64,000 bases of DNA from Falsiroseomonas sp050563535 (GTDB lineage Bacteria > Pseudomonadota > Alphaproteobacteria > Acetobacterales > Acetobacteraceae): positions 3,665 to 67,664 of the forward strand of contig NZ_JBNXUO010000028.1 of the NCBI RefSeq assembly GCF_050563535.1, in the 5' to 3' direction. The notes beneath the pieces are model-generated. The model was given only the letters and a program-made list of their open reading frames with translations, searched no databases and had not been told where the DNA came from. The position numbers were made by a program, and so were the translations under genes. Positions 22,926 to 31,864 of the stretch are shown one piece after another (the stretch's first letter is position 1; each line of letters opens with the position of its first letter).

Positions 22926-25053
22926 CCGCCTCCGCCAGGCCGCGCGTCGCGGCTGGACGCCGCCGCCGCGCATCTCCGTCCCCGAATGGGCTGACCGCTA
23001 CCGCCAGCTCGCGAAGGAAGCCGGCGCCCGGTCCGGCCGGTGGGACACGGGCACGGTCGAGGTGGCGCGCGGGCCGATGCTCGCGGTGACCGAGCCGGGC
23101 GTGCACGTCATCACCGTGATGGTCTGCACGCAGCTGCTCAAGACGGCGCTGCTCGAGAACGTCTTCGGCTACCACGCGCATCTCGACCCCTGCCCCATGC
23201 TCCTCCTCCAGCCGAAGGAGGCCGCGGCCGAGCAGTTCTCGAAGGAGCGCATCACGCCGATGGTGCGCGCCACCCCGGTCCTGCGGGACCTGGTGGGCAC
23301 CAGCAGCACCCGCTCCGCGGACGAGACCCTGCTGTTCAAGTCATTCCCCGGCGGCTTCCTCGCGCTCGCCGGCGCCGGCAGCCCGGACAACCTGGCGCGG
23401 CGCCCGATCCGCATCCTGCTGTCGGACGAGGTGGACAAGTACCCCGTCACCCGGGAAGGCGAGCCGATCGCCATCGCGGAGGAGCGGACCGCCTCCTTCG
23501 ACACGAACTGGCTGTCCATCCGCGCCTGCTCGCCAACGGTCGAGGACGAAAGCCGGATCGCCGCGAGCTACGATGCCTCGGACCAGCGCCGCGCGTCGCT
23601 CGCCTGCCCGCATTGCGGGCACCGCCAGTTCCCGGACTTCTTCCGCCATGTGCAGTGGGAGAAGGACGGCCCTGTGCACCGGCCAGAGACGGCGCGCATC
23701 CACTGCGATTCCTGCTCCCGGGCCTGGTCGGAAGGTGAGCGGCTGCGGGCGCTGCGCACCGCGCGCTGGCATCAGACACGCCCCTTCACCTGCTGCGGCA
23801 TCCGCCAGTCGCCGATCGAGGCCTACAACACCGCCTGGCGCCACGCCGACGTGCCGGAGCCGGAGCGCACGGGCCGCGGCATCGCCGCCGCGTGGGACTG
23901 GTGGGCGGGCCCGCGTCACGCCGTCTACCGCGCCCGCTGCGCCACCTGCGGCACCTGGCCGGTCAACAACCACCACGCCGGCTTCCAGGCCGGCAAACTC
24001 TACTCGCCCTGGCAGAAGGACCGGCCGCAGGACATCGCGGCGAAATGGCTGCTGGCGCAGGGCGACGAGGACCGAAAGCAGGTCTGGTGGAACACCCAGG
24101 CCGGCCTGCCCTACCGCCCCACGGCCGGCAAGGCCGTGGTGCTGGACGCGCTGCTGGCCCGCGCTGAGACATGGGCCGGCGAGGTGCCGCACGGCGTCGC
24201 GCTGCTGACCGCCGGCATCGACGTCCAGCATGATCGCGTCGAGGTGGAGATCGTCGGCTGGGGCCGGCACGAGGAGTCCTGGTCCGTCGCCCAGGAGGTG
24301 ATCGAGGGCGATCCCGACACGGATGCCCTGTGGGACCGGGTGGACGCGCTGCTGCTGCGCCGCTTCCACCGAGAGGATGGGCGCCCCTTCCGCATCGAGG
24401 CGGCCTGCATCGACACCGGCGGCCACTCCACGCAGAAGGTCTACTCCTTCTGCAAGGCGCGGCTCGGCCGCAAGGTCTGGGGCATCAAGGGCGAAAGCGC
24501 GCGCAACGGCACGCGCTCCCCGGTCTGGCCGACGAAGCGGCCCACGGCCGCGACGCGCTCCAGCTACCGGCCGATCATCATCGGCGTGAACGCGGCGAAG
24601 GACGTGGTCCGCAACCGCCTTGCGCTTGAGACACCGGGGCCGGGCTTCATGCACGTCCCGGCCGAGCGCGATGTCGGGTGGTACCAGCAGCTGCTGGCCG
24701 AACGCCTGGTGAAGAAGTCGGTCGGCGCGGTCACCTATCGCGTCTGGGAACCCATCCCCGGCCGCGCCAACGAGGCACTGGACTGTCGCGTCTACGCCTA
24801 TGCCGCGCTGTGCGGCCTGATCCACTTCGGCCTGCGCCTGAACGCCCGCGCCGATGCCGCCGCATCGCCGCATGGCAGCGCCGGAGAGGACGCGACCGCA
24901 GCGGTGGCCACCGCGCCACCGCCGCCGGCGGACGCCGTGCCCACTGCACTGACCGGCCCCGTCGTCCTGCCGCAACCCGCGCCGGCGGTCTCGGTGCGGG
25001 TCGCCGGCCAGGACGCCACCCGGAACCGCCGGGCGTCCCGCTACGCGCGCTGA
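22858..25053 (+). CDS. Phage terminase large subunit, GpA family
   Basis: 731 residues, the ATPase-nuclease that packages phage DNA. The ATPase part shows the GpA pattern PEWADRYRQLAKEAGARSGR, then the Walker A region MVCTQLLKTALLENVFGYHA (the usual G before K is L) and Walker B IRILLSDEVDKYP. A zinc-binding region with CPHCGHRQFPDF and CDSCSRAW follows, and the C-terminal nuclease section contains AGIDVQHDRVEVEIVGWG and the late DCRVYAYAAL motif. Lambda-like packaging is expected. Confidence 0.95.
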   Translation: MSSSSSRPSANPKPISAPATKADRLRQAARRGWTPPPRISVPEWADRYRQLAKEAGARSGRWDTGTVEVARGPMLAVTEPGVHVITVMVCTQLLKTALLENVFGYHAHLDPCPMLLLQPKEAAAEQFSKERITPMVRATPVLRDLVGTSSTRSADETLLFKSFPGGFLALAGAGSPDNLARRPIRILLSDEVDKYPVTREGEPIAIAEERTASFDTNWLSIRACSPTVEDESRIAASYDASDQRRASLACPHCGHRQFPDFFRHVQWEKDGPVHRPETARIHCDSCSRAWSEGERLRALRTARWHQTRPFTCCGIRQSPIEAYNTAWRHADVPEPERTGRGIAAAWDWWAGPRHAVYRARCATCGTWPVNNHHAGFQAGKLYSPWQKDRPQDIAAKWLLAQGDEDRKQVWWNTQAGLPYRPTAGKAVVLDALLARAETWAGEVPHGVALLTAGIDVQHDRVEVEIVGWGRHEESWSVAQEVIEGDPDTDALWDRVDALLLRRFHREDGRPFRIEAACIDTGGHSTQKVYSFCKARLGRKVWGIKGESARNGTRSPVWPTKRPTAATRSSYRPIIIGVNAAKDVVRNRLALETPGPGFMHVPAERDVGWYQQLLAERLVKKSVGAVTYRVWEPIPGRANEALDCRVYAYAALCGLIHFGLRLNARADAAASPHGSAGEDATAAVATAPPPPADAVPTALTGPVVLPQPAPAVSVRVAGQDATRNRRASRYAR

Positions 25054-25178
25054 AGGGCGCCCTCCGGCGCCGGGCTCGTTGACGCGCGCCTCCGGCGCCG
25101 AGCGCGACCATCCGGCGCTAGGCGTCGCCGCACCCGCGGCAGGCGCATCGCCATCTCTCGCAGGGAAGTCGGGGACAC

Positions 25179-25439
25179 ATGGACCTGGGCGTCATCGACA
25201 CCGCGACGCTGAAGGCCTGGCACGCCGAGGCGCTGGCCGCCCTGCAGGCGCTCTCGATCGGCCGGCGGGAGGTGTCGCTCAGCTACTCGACGCCAGGCAG
25301 CAGCCGCGCCGGCGCCTTCACGCCCGCGAACCGCGCGGAGCTCATGCAGTGGATCGGCCAGATCGCCGATGCGCTGGCCGCTCGCGGGGCGCTGGCGCAG
25401 GCCCGCCCGCGCCGCCGCGCCATCGGGATCAGGTTCTGA
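25179..25439 (+). CDS. gpW-like head-tail joining protein
   Basis: 86 residues. The pattern LKAWHAEALAALQALSIGRR then VSLSYSTPGSSRAGAF and MQWIGQIADALAARG matches the lambda gpW family of small helical head-completion proteins that prepare the portal for tail attachment. It lies between terminase and portal exactly as in lambda. Confidence 0.85.
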   Translation: MDLGVIDTATLKAWHAEALAALQALSIGRREVSLSYSTPGSSRAGAFTPANRAELMQWIGQIADALAARGALAQARPRRRAIGIRF

Positions 25440-25479
25440 TGGTGCCCCCGCACGCCCGCATGCCCGCCACGGGGCACCG

Positions 25480-27150
25480 ATGACCGCGAAGATCGTCGAC
25501 CAGCACGGCCGGGAGATCACCCGGGGCGAGATCGCGCGCGCGCGGATCCGGGGTCTCATCGGCAATCCCGGCGCGCCCTATGACGCCGCGGATCGCTCCT
25601 CGGCCGAGATGGCGGGCTGGAACGCGGTGCTCGGCTCGCCCGACACCGAAACCGGGCCGAACCGTGACCTCGCCGTCGCGCGAATCCGCGACATGGTCCG
25701 CAATGATGGTTGGGCCGCCGGCACCGTCACCCGCACGCTCGACGCGTCGATCGGCGCCGACTTCCGCCTCTCGGCCAAGCCGGATTATCGCGCGCTCGCC
25801 CGCCGCTTCGGCGGCGCCTTCGATGTCGAATGGGCGAAGGAATTCGCCGATGCGGCGGAAGCCGCCTTCCGCGCCTGGGGCGAGGACCCCTGCAACTACG
25901 GCGACGCGGAGGAGAAGCACAGCTTCAGCCAGAAGGCCCGCCTCGCCTTCCGCCACTATCTGGTGGAAGGCGAGGCCCTCGGCCCGATCGACTGGATGCC
26001 GGAACGCGTGGGCTACGGCGCCGCCCGCTACGCCACCGCGATGCACCTGGTGGACCCCGACCGGCTGTCGAACCCGAACGGCACGATGGACACGCTGACC
26101 CTGCGCGGCGGGGTCGAGCTCGACGCCCGCGGCCTGGCGCCGGTCGCCTACCACATCCGCCAGGCGCATGAGGCGGAGTGGTGGGCCGCCGGCCGCGCCG
26201 TCACCTGGCAGCGGGTGCCGCGCCGGACCAGCTGGGGCCGCCCGTCCTTCGTGCACCACTACGACGCCGACCGCGCCGGCGATCACCGCCCGGTCGGCGG
26301 CATCTTCACGCCGGTGCTGGCGCGCATGCGGATGCTGGCGCAGTACGACCGGCTGGAAGTGCAGGCAGCCGTTATCAACGCCATCTTCGGCGCCTACATC
26401 GAATCGCCCTTCGACGCCGACGACGTCCAGAAGGCGCTGGAGGAGGACGGCGACGGCGCCAGCATTTCCGCCTATCAGCGCCTGCGCTCGGACTTCCACG
26501 CCGACAACCGTCTCTCCGCCGGGTCCATCCGCCTCGCGAAGCTGTTCCCAGGCGAGAAGGTCAGCACCATCAGCTCCAGCCGCCCGGCCGGCGCCTTCGA
26601 CATGTTCGAAGCAGCGATGCTGCGCAACCTGGCCGTCGCCACCGGCAACAGCTTCGAGACGGTCAGCGCCAACTTCCGCGGTTCCACCTACTCCTCTGCC
26701 CGGCAGGCGCTGCTGGAGGCGTGGCGCACGCTGACGCGCCGCCGCCGCGACTTCGGCCGCGGCTGGGCGACGCCCCACTACGTGGCGCTGCTCGAGGAGA
26801 TGATCGAGCACGGCGACGTGCCCCTGCCGGCCGGCGCGCCGGACTTCGCCGAAGCCCGCGCCGAATACGCGCGCTGCCGCTGGATCGGCCCCGGCCGCGG
26901 CTGGGTCGATCCGACGAAGGAGCCGGAGGGCAGCCGCATGAAGATCGGCGCAGGCCTCTCCACCCTCGAACGCGAGGCCGAGGAGAATGACGGGCTCGAC
27001 TGGGAGGAGAACCTCGACCAGCTCGCGCTCGAACAGCAGGCCGCGCAGGCCCGCGGCCTGACGCTGACCTACACCGTCACCGGCGGGCAGCAGCCCGACC
27101 AGTCGGCACCGCAGGACCCGCCTGCCGGCACGAAGGATGACAGCCCATGA
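25480..27150 (+). CDS. Phage portal protein, lambda gpB family
   Basis: 556 residues. Hallmarks of the lambda-type portal are seen: RDMVRNDGWAAGTVTRTLDA near residue 70, DWMPERVGYG, HLVDPDRLSNPNG, GDHRPVGGIFTPVLARMRML and NFRGSTYSSARQALLEAWRT. It forms the dodecameric ring for DNA entry. The ATG at 25480 is selected because homology begins there; an upstream open extension to 25369 overlaps the gpW gene. Stop overlaps the next start by 4 bases. Confidence 0.95.
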   Translation: MTAKIVDQHGREITRGEIARARIRGLIGNPGAPYDAADRSSAEMAGWNAVLGSPDTETGPNRDLAVARIRDMVRNDGWAAGTVTRTLDASIGADFRLSAKPDYRALARRFGGAFDVEWAKEFADAAEAAFRAWGEDPCNYGDAEEKHSFSQKARLAFRHYLVEGEALGPIDWMPERVGYGAARYATAMHLVDPDRLSNPNGTMDTLTLRGGVELDARGLAPVAYHIRQAHEAEWWAAGRAVTWQRVPRRTSWGRPSFVHHYDADRAGDHRPVGGIFTPVLARMRMLAQYDRLEVQAAVINAIFGAYIESPFDADDVQKALEEDGDGASISAYQRLRSDFHADNRLSAGSIRLAKLFPGEKVSTISSSRPAGAFDMFEAAMLRNLAVATGNSFETVSANFRGSTYSSARQALLEAWRTLTRRRRDFGRGWATPHYVALLEEMIEHGDVPLPAGAPDFAEARAEYARCRWIGPGRGWVDPTKEPEGSRMKIGAGLSTLEREAEENDGLDWEENLDQLALEQQAAQARGLTLTYTVTGGQQPDQSAPQDPPAGTKDDSP

Positions 27151-27431
27151 TCCTGTCCCGCCGCGGCGCGCTCGGCATGGCGGCGCTGCTCGCCGCTGCG
27201 CGGCCGGAGGCCCTCGCCGGCACACCGCCGGCCGAGCTGCGCTTCACCCGCTGGCTGCACGGCGAAACGCTGGCGCTCGCCCTCCCGCCATGCGGGCACG
27301 GCGATGCCGGTCACATGCCGCCCTTCGCCCCCGCCGAACCGCACCGGCTCCATGTCGGCTGCGCCACCGCGGCGCCGCGTGACCCGCGCCCCGCACCGGC
27401 GGGATGGAACACGCTGGAGAACCTGCGTTGA
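27147..27431 (+). CDS. Small protein with Tat-like signal, between portal and protease
   Basis: 94 residues beginning MILSRRGALGMAALLAAARP, a twin-arginine-like or plain Sec leader. The remaining 70 residues are His/Pro-rich (CGHGDAGHMPPFAPAEPHRL). Not recognised. Overlaps portal (ATGA) and the following protease gene (TTGA), so it belongs to the head operon, where an exported protein is unexpected. It may be a moron or the leader may not be functional. Confidence 0.5.
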   Translation: MILSRRGALGMAALLAAARPEALAGTPPAELRFTRWLHGETLALALPPCGHGDAGHMPPFAPAEPHRLHVGCATAAPRDPRPAPAGWNTLENLR

Positions 27432-28243
27432 CCGCCGCCGCCCACGGCATCGACCCGCGGCTCGCCAACACGCCGCTGCTGCTCGACCCGCGCGCCTGGC
27501 CGCAGGTCTCGGCCGCGATCGAAGCCCTCGGCAGCGCCCCGCCCGCCCCGCGCGACCGCATCGGCTACGACCTGGTGGCGGGCATCGCCGTCATCGAGGT
27601 CTCGGGCGTGCTGGTGAACCGGCTCGGCGATCGGCGCAGCTGGGGCTTCGTCACCGGCTATGACGGCATCCGCGCGAACCTGATGGACGCGCTCGACGAT
27701 CCGGAAGCGAAGGCCATCGCCTTCCTCGTCAACTCGCCCGGCGGCATGGTGTCCGGCCTGCCGGACCTGGCCGCGCTCATCCGTGCCGCGCGGGGGGTCA
27801 AGCCGCTCTGGGCCATCCTCGACGACAGCGCCTTCAGCGCCGCCTACTGGATCGCCAGCGCCTGCGACCGGGTGACGGTGCCGGAAACCGGCGGCGCCGG
27901 CTCCATCGGCGTCATCACCGCCCTGGTCGACATCTCGGCCATGCTGAAGGCGGACGGCATCGCGCCGCACTTCATCACCTTCGGCAAGCGCAAGGCCGCG
28001 GAACTGCGCGCCAGCTACACCGGCATGACAGCGGACGTCCTGGACGCCCTGCAGGCCGATGTGGACCGCCTGGGCGAGATGTTCGTCGCCGCCGTCGCCC
28101 GCAACCGCGCCGTCCAGCCCGGGGCGATCCGCCGGCAGGAAGCCGCCTGCTTCATGGGCCAGCTCGCCGTCGAGGCCCGGCTGGCCGACGAGGTCTGCTC
28201 GGCCGACGCCGCCTTCCTCGCGCTGCGCGCAAGCCTCGCCTGA
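27428..28243 (+). CDS. Prohead protease, S49 (SppA/lambda gpC-like) family
   Basis: 271 residues from a TTG start at 27428 that overlaps the previous stop (an in-frame ATG lies at 27404). S49 features: AIAFLVNSPGGMVSG, catalytic Ser in ILDDSAFSAAYWIASACDRV, TGGAGSIGVI, and the partner Lys in ITFGKRKAAELRAS. It would mature the procapsid. It is shorter than lambda gpC because no scaffold domain is fused; the next gene may supply that function. Confidence 0.92.
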   Translation: MTAAAHGIDPRLANTPLLLDPRAWPQVSAAIEALGSAPPAPRDRIGYDLVAGIAVIEVSGVLVNRLGDRRSWGFVTGYDGIRANLMDALDDPEAKAIAFLVNSPGGMVSGLPDLAALIRAARGVKPLWAILDDSAFSAAYWIASACDRVTVPETGGAGSIGVITALVDISAMLKADGIAPHFITFGKRKAAELRASYTGMTADVLDALQADVDRLGEMFVAAVARNRAVQPGAIRRQEAACFMGQLAVEARLADEVCSADAAFLALRASLA

Positions 28244-28309
28244 CCCCCATCCCGGCGGCCTCCGCCGTCACCGCGCGGCACCGCCGCACACCAGCCGAAG
28301 GAACACCCG

Positions 28310-28906
28310 ATGACCCTCCGCACCGCCGCGGGCGGCGCCCTGTCCCGCTTCGCCCACCTCGCCGGCCGCGCCCCTGCCCGCGGCAAGGCCGACGTGTCCG
28401 ACGACGAGAAGGACAAGGGGGACGACAAGGCCACCGACGAGTCCGACGACGAGGAGGACAAGGACACGTCCTCCGAGGAGGACGAGGGGGAGAAGGACAA
28501 GAAGGACTCCAAGGCCGGCAAGGGGGCCGAGGAGGAGGACGGCGACGACAAGGGCGACGACGAGGAGGAGGAGGACAAGCCCGCCGCCTCCGCCGCGCGC
28601 GGCCTTGCCGCGGCGCGCCGGGCGGAACGCGCGCGCTGCGCCGGCATCTTCTCCGCGCCCGAGGCCGCCGGGAACGTCGCGCTTGCCGCGCACCTCGCCT
28701 TCGAGACGGACCTGCCCGCGGCGGCGGCGATCGGCGCGCTGCGGGCCGCCGGCACGGGCGGGCGCCGCGGCCTCGCCGACCGGATGGCGGCCGAGACGCC
28801 GCCCCGGCTCGGCGCCGATGGCGGCGCCGGCACCCCGGGCCGCGACACGCCGGAAGGCAACGCCGACTTCGTCCTCAACGCCGGCCGCCGTCCGCGCGGC
28901 AAGTAA
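28310..28906 (+). CDS. Highly acidic scaffold-like protein
   Basis: 198 residues. Residues 25-90 are almost entirely Asp, Glu and Lys and surely disordered (for example DDKATDESDDEEDKDTSSEE). The C-terminal half is helical and alanine-rich (RGLAAARRAERARCAGIFSA; HLAFETDLPAAAAIGALRAA). An acidic disordered segment plus a capsid-contact helix, placed between protease and decoration genes, suits a capsid assembly scaffold. Function is inferred from position and composition. Confidence 0.65.
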   Translation: MTLRTAAGGALSRFAHLAGRAPARGKADVSDDEKDKGDDKATDESDDEEDKDTSSEEDEGEKDKKDSKAGKGAEEEDGDDKGDDEEEEDKPAASAARGLAAARRAERARCAGIFSAPEAAGNVALAAHLAFETDLPAAAAIGALRAAGTGGRRGLADRMAAETPPRLGADGGAGTPGRDTPEGNADFVLNAGRRPRGK

Positions 28907-28918
28907 GGGAACACCCGC

Positions 28919-29293
28919 ATGTCCGGCCCCCAGACCTTCTCCGAGACCTACACCCCGGACCGGCTGATCGCCGGCCTGACCCAGATCGTCACCCGGCCGG
29001 AGACGCTGCTCTCCGGCCAGAACCTGGCGCGCGGCGCCGTGGTCGGCCTCATCACCGCATCGGGCAAGATCACGCTGTCGGCCTCGGCGGCGGGCGACGG
29101 CAGCCAGGTGCCCTACGGCGTGCTGGCCGACGACTGCAACGCCTCGGGCGGTGACCTCGCGAACTGCCCCGTCATCCTCGCGGGTGAGGTGAACGACAAC
29201 GCGCTGATCCTCGGCGCGGGGCACACCCTCGCTTCCATCCGCGCGGGCCTCCGCGACCGGGGCATCTACCTCAAGACGCCCGTCACGGCCTGA
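28919..29293 (+). CDS. Head decoration protein, lambda gpD family
   Basis: 124 residues with the gpD pattern: N-terminal ETYTPDRLIAG, SGQNLARGAVVGLITASGKI, and VPYGVLADDCNASGG. It would form trimers that stabilise the expanded capsid. Directly upstream of the major capsid gene, as in lambda. Confidence 0.88.
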   Translation: MSGPQTFSETYTPDRLIAGLTQIVTRPETLLSGQNLARGAVVGLITASGKITLSASAAGDGSQVPYGVLADDCNASGGDLANCPVILAGEVNDNALILGAGHTLASIRAGLRDRGIYLKTPVTA

Positions 29294-29445
29294 TCGGCCC
29301 GCCCCCTCCGCCTTCAGACGCCGGGCGCGCGCATCCGCGCGCCTGTCTTCGCCGCACGAGCGGCGGGCCGCATTCGCGGCCCCGGCCGGCGACCCCGGCC
29401 GGATGAACCCAACACGCACGCGGACGCGCGCAGGAGATCGGGCAC

Positions 29446-30474
29446 ATGGCCCTGTCGATCTACGAAACCGCCACCCTCATCCGGGTGGTCGAGAACCTGA
29501 AGGAACCCAGCCAGTTCCTGCTGGACCTGTTCTTCCCGAACGCGACGATGAGCGACACGGAATTCGTCTCCATCGACGTGTTCGACGGCAAGCGCCGCCT
29601 GGCGCCCTTCGTGAACCCGCTGGTCGAAGGCAAGGTGGTGGAAAGCCTCGGCTACCGCACGCCCACCTTCGCACCGCCCTACCTGAAGCCGAAGTCGCGG
29701 CTGGATCCCCGCCGCGCCATCCGGCGCCAGATGGGTGAGCGCATCGGCGGCGCCATGTCGCCGGCCGAGCGTGCCGCCGCGAATCTCCGCTTCGAGCTGG
29801 AGGACCAGCTGAACACCATCTTCCGCCGCCTGGAATGGATGGCGGCGAAGACGATGACCGATGGCGCCATCACCGTGGTGGGCGAAGGCGTGCCGACCGC
29901 GGTCATCAACTACGGCCGCAATGCCGCGCTGAACATCACGCTCGCCGGCGCCAACCGCTGGGGCCAGGCCGGCATCTCGCCGTCGAACAACATCGACGAC
30001 TGGGCTGCGCTGGTGCTCCAGCAGTCCGGTTTCCCGGTGACGGACATCGTCTTCACCCCGGCGGCCTGGCGCCTGTTCCGCGCCGATCCGCTGGTGGCCG
30101 CCGTCGTGTCCAGCTTCAAGAACGGGAACGAGGACTTCGCGGCCGCCGGCGTGCGGCCGGAACGCGGCGGCATCCGCCTCGGCACCTGGGGCCAGTACAC
30201 GCTCTGGATGTACTACGAGTGGTTCATCGACCCCGCCGACGGCGTCGAGAAGCCGATGCTCACCGACGGCACGGTGATCCTCGGCTCCCGCCAGGTGGAC
30301 GGCGTGCGCGCCTTCGCCGCGATCCAGGACGAGGACATCAACTTCCCCGTCATCCCCTTCGCGCCCAAGAGCTGGACGGAGAAGGACCCCGGCGCCCGCT
30401 GGGTGATGACCCAGTCCTCCCCCCTCGTCATCCCGAGCCGTGTCAACGCCTCGGCCAGCGCCAAGGTGAACTGA
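29446..30474 (+). CDS. Major capsid protein E family
   Basis: 342 residues with HK97-fold protein E features: VVENLKEPSQFLLDLFFPNA, FVNPLVEGKVVESLGYRTPT, FAPPYLKPKSRLDPRRAI and the C-terminal FPVIPFAPKSWTEKDPGARW. It builds the icosahedral head. Lambda gpE has a similar length (341). Confidence 0.95.
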   Translation: MALSIYETATLIRVVENLKEPSQFLLDLFFPNATMSDTEFVSIDVFDGKRRLAPFVNPLVEGKVVESLGYRTPTFAPPYLKPKSRLDPRRAIRRQMGERIGGAMSPAERAAANLRFELEDQLNTIFRRLEWMAAKTMTDGAITVVGEGVPTAVINYGRNAALNITLAGANRWGQAGISPSNNIDDWAALVLQQSGFPVTDIVFTPAAWRLFRADPLVAAVVSSFKNGNEDFAAAGVRPERGGIRLGTWGQYTLWMYYEWFIDPADGVEKPMLTDGTVILGSRQVDGVRAFAAIQDEDINFPVIPFAPKSWTEKDPGARWVMTQSSPLVIPSRVNASASAKVN

Positions 30475-30478
30475 CGCC

Positions 30479-30817
30479 ATGACCGAGAAGACGAAGGCGG
30501 AAGCCCCCGCCGTTCAGCCCGCGCCCCCGCCCGCGCCCATCGTGATGATGTCGCCTGCCGATGCCGCCCGGCAGCGGGAGATGGACATCATCCAGCGCCA
30601 GCAGGCGAAGCAGGACGAGGCGCGGGCGCGGTCCGGCACGGTCGCCATGGTGGCGCATGTCGGCTTCACCGTGATCGACGACGACAGCCCCGACGGCCGC
30701 GTCGTCAGCCCGGGCGAGCGGTTCGAGGTGTCGGGCTACGACGCGCCGGCCTATCTCGGCCGCGCCCGCCTCGCGGCCGACGAGCCCGCCGAAGCCCGCG
30801 GCCCGTCCATCAGCTGA
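30479..30817 (+). CDS. Hypothetical head-region protein
   Basis: 112 residues. Pro/Ala-rich N-terminus, a helical basic centre (ADAARQREMDIIQRQQAKQD) and a compact C-terminal part (HVGFTVIDDDSPDGRVVSPG). In lambda-like order this is the gpFI slot (DNA packaging accessory), but similarity is not evident. Stop overlaps the next ATG as TGATG. Confidence 0.55.
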   Translation: MTEKTKAEAPAVQPAPPPAPIVMMSPADAARQREMDIIQRQQAKQDEARARSGTVAMVAHVGFTVIDDDSPDGRVVSPGERFEVSGYDAPAYLGRARLAADEPAEARGPSIS

Positions 30818-31140
30818 TGGACTTCGCCGCGCTCGACGCCGCGGTGATGGGCGCCTTCGCCGAAGCCGTGCCCGTCACCTATGCGCCGCACTCCGGCCCG
30901 ACCTTCGACCTGCCCGGCATCCTCGACCGCTACACGGTCGAGGTCGAGGGACCGGGGGATGGGCCGCCGGTCGCGGCTCCGCGCACGACGCTGTCGATCC
31001 GGGGTGCCGACCTTCCGGCGGGCTTCGCCCCGCTCGCGCGGGACCGCGTGCTGGTCGCCGGCGTCACCTTCGACGTGCGGGACGTGCCGGCGGCCGACGC
31101 CGCCGGCTGGATCGTGCTGCAGCTGGGCCGGATAGGATGA
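30817..31140 (+). CDS. Head-tail joining protein, gpFII-like
   Basis: 107 residues; beta-rich with TYAPHSGPTFDLPGILDRYT, then ISIRGADLP-type strand (TTLSIRGADLPAGFAPLARD) and VAGVTFDVRDVPAADAAGWI. This pattern and the position match phage head-tail joining proteins of the lambda gpFII type. Its stop overlaps the next start by 4 bases. Confidence 0.7.
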   Translation: MDFAALDAAVMGAFAEAVPVTYAPHSGPTFDLPGILDRYTVEVEGPGDGPPVAAPRTTLSIRGADLPAGFAPLARDRVLVAGVTFDVRDVPAADAAGWIVLQLGRIG

Positions 31141-31658
31141 GCGCCGAACACCGCGCCGCCGTGCGGGACAAGGTGGCGGACATCCTGACCGCGCGGGTGC
31201 CCGCCGTCGCCGGCCGCGTCCACCGCGCCCGCACCTGGTCGCTGCCGGACAGCGAACTGCCAGCCCTGCTGGTCTATGGCTGGCAGGAGACGCGGAAGCG
31301 CACCGGCGGCACTGCCTACCGGTCCTTCTACGCGGTCAGCTTCGTCCTGGCCGTCGAGGTCCGGCTCGATGCCCGCTCCCGCGACGGCGCCGCGCTCGAG
31401 GACGAGCTCGAGGCGATCACCGGCACCGTTACCGACGCCGTCCTCACCGCCGCCGAGTTGCTGCTGCCGCCGGATCGCCTGATCGAACGGGTGGACGAGG
31501 TGAAGACGACGCTCGGCATCGACACGAAATCCTCCGAGGTCGCGATCGGCAGCGCCCTGGTCGCCTTCGAGATGGCCTGGACCGAAGCGACCGAGGTGCC
31601 GGGCCCGGCCGTCGATTGCGGCGCCGATGCCACCTCGCTGCGTCTCCGCCCCGCCTGA
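31137..31658 (+). CDS. Putative tail terminator/completion protein
   Basis: 173 residues. HRAAVRDKVADILTARVPAV, then PALLVYGWQETRKRTGGTAY and an RSFYAVSFVLAVEVRLDARS strand; the C-terminus has VAIGSALVAFEMAWTEATEV. This resembles phage minor tail proteins of the gpU type that cap the tail tube. Assigned from secondary-structure pattern and gene order. Confidence 0.65.
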   Translation: MSAEHRAAVRDKVADILTARVPAVAGRVHRARTWSLPDSELPALLVYGWQETRKRTGGTAYRSFYAVSFVLAVEVRLDARSRDGAALEDELEAITGTVTDAVLTAAELLLPPDRLIERVDEVKTTLGIDTKSSEVAIGSALVAFEMAWTEATEVPGPAVDCGADATSLRLRPA

Positions 31659-31669
31659 AGGGAAGCCCC

Positions 31670-31864
31670 ATGTATGTGATCCCCGCCGAGGGCCTGACGG
31701 TCCCCGACCCGCAGCTGCGCGACCACCTGCCCGCCACCGGGCGGGAGGTGCCGCGCTCCGATTACTGGATGCGCCGCCTGCGCGACGGCGACGTCATCGA
31801 GACCGTCACCCCGCGCGCCTCCGGCGATGCGCCCATGCCCGTCGATGATGGGGAGGTGCGCTGA
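31670..31864 (+). CDS. DUF2635 family protein (Mu gp38-like)
   Basis: 64 residues: MYVIPAEGLTVPDPQLRDHL then GREVPRSDYWMRRLRDGDVI, the DUF2635 pattern found just upstream of tail sheath genes in Mu-like phages. Marks the change from the lambda-like head to the Mu-like tail module. Stop overlaps the sheath ATG. Confidence 0.82.
   Translation: MYVIPAEGLTVPDPQLRDHLPATGREVPRSDYWMRRLRDGDVIETVTPRASGDAPMPVDDGEVR

Noticed and set aside
25079..25483. 134-codon plus-strand frame overlapping the gpW-like gene
   Set aside because: Different frame from the gpW-like protein and without family features.
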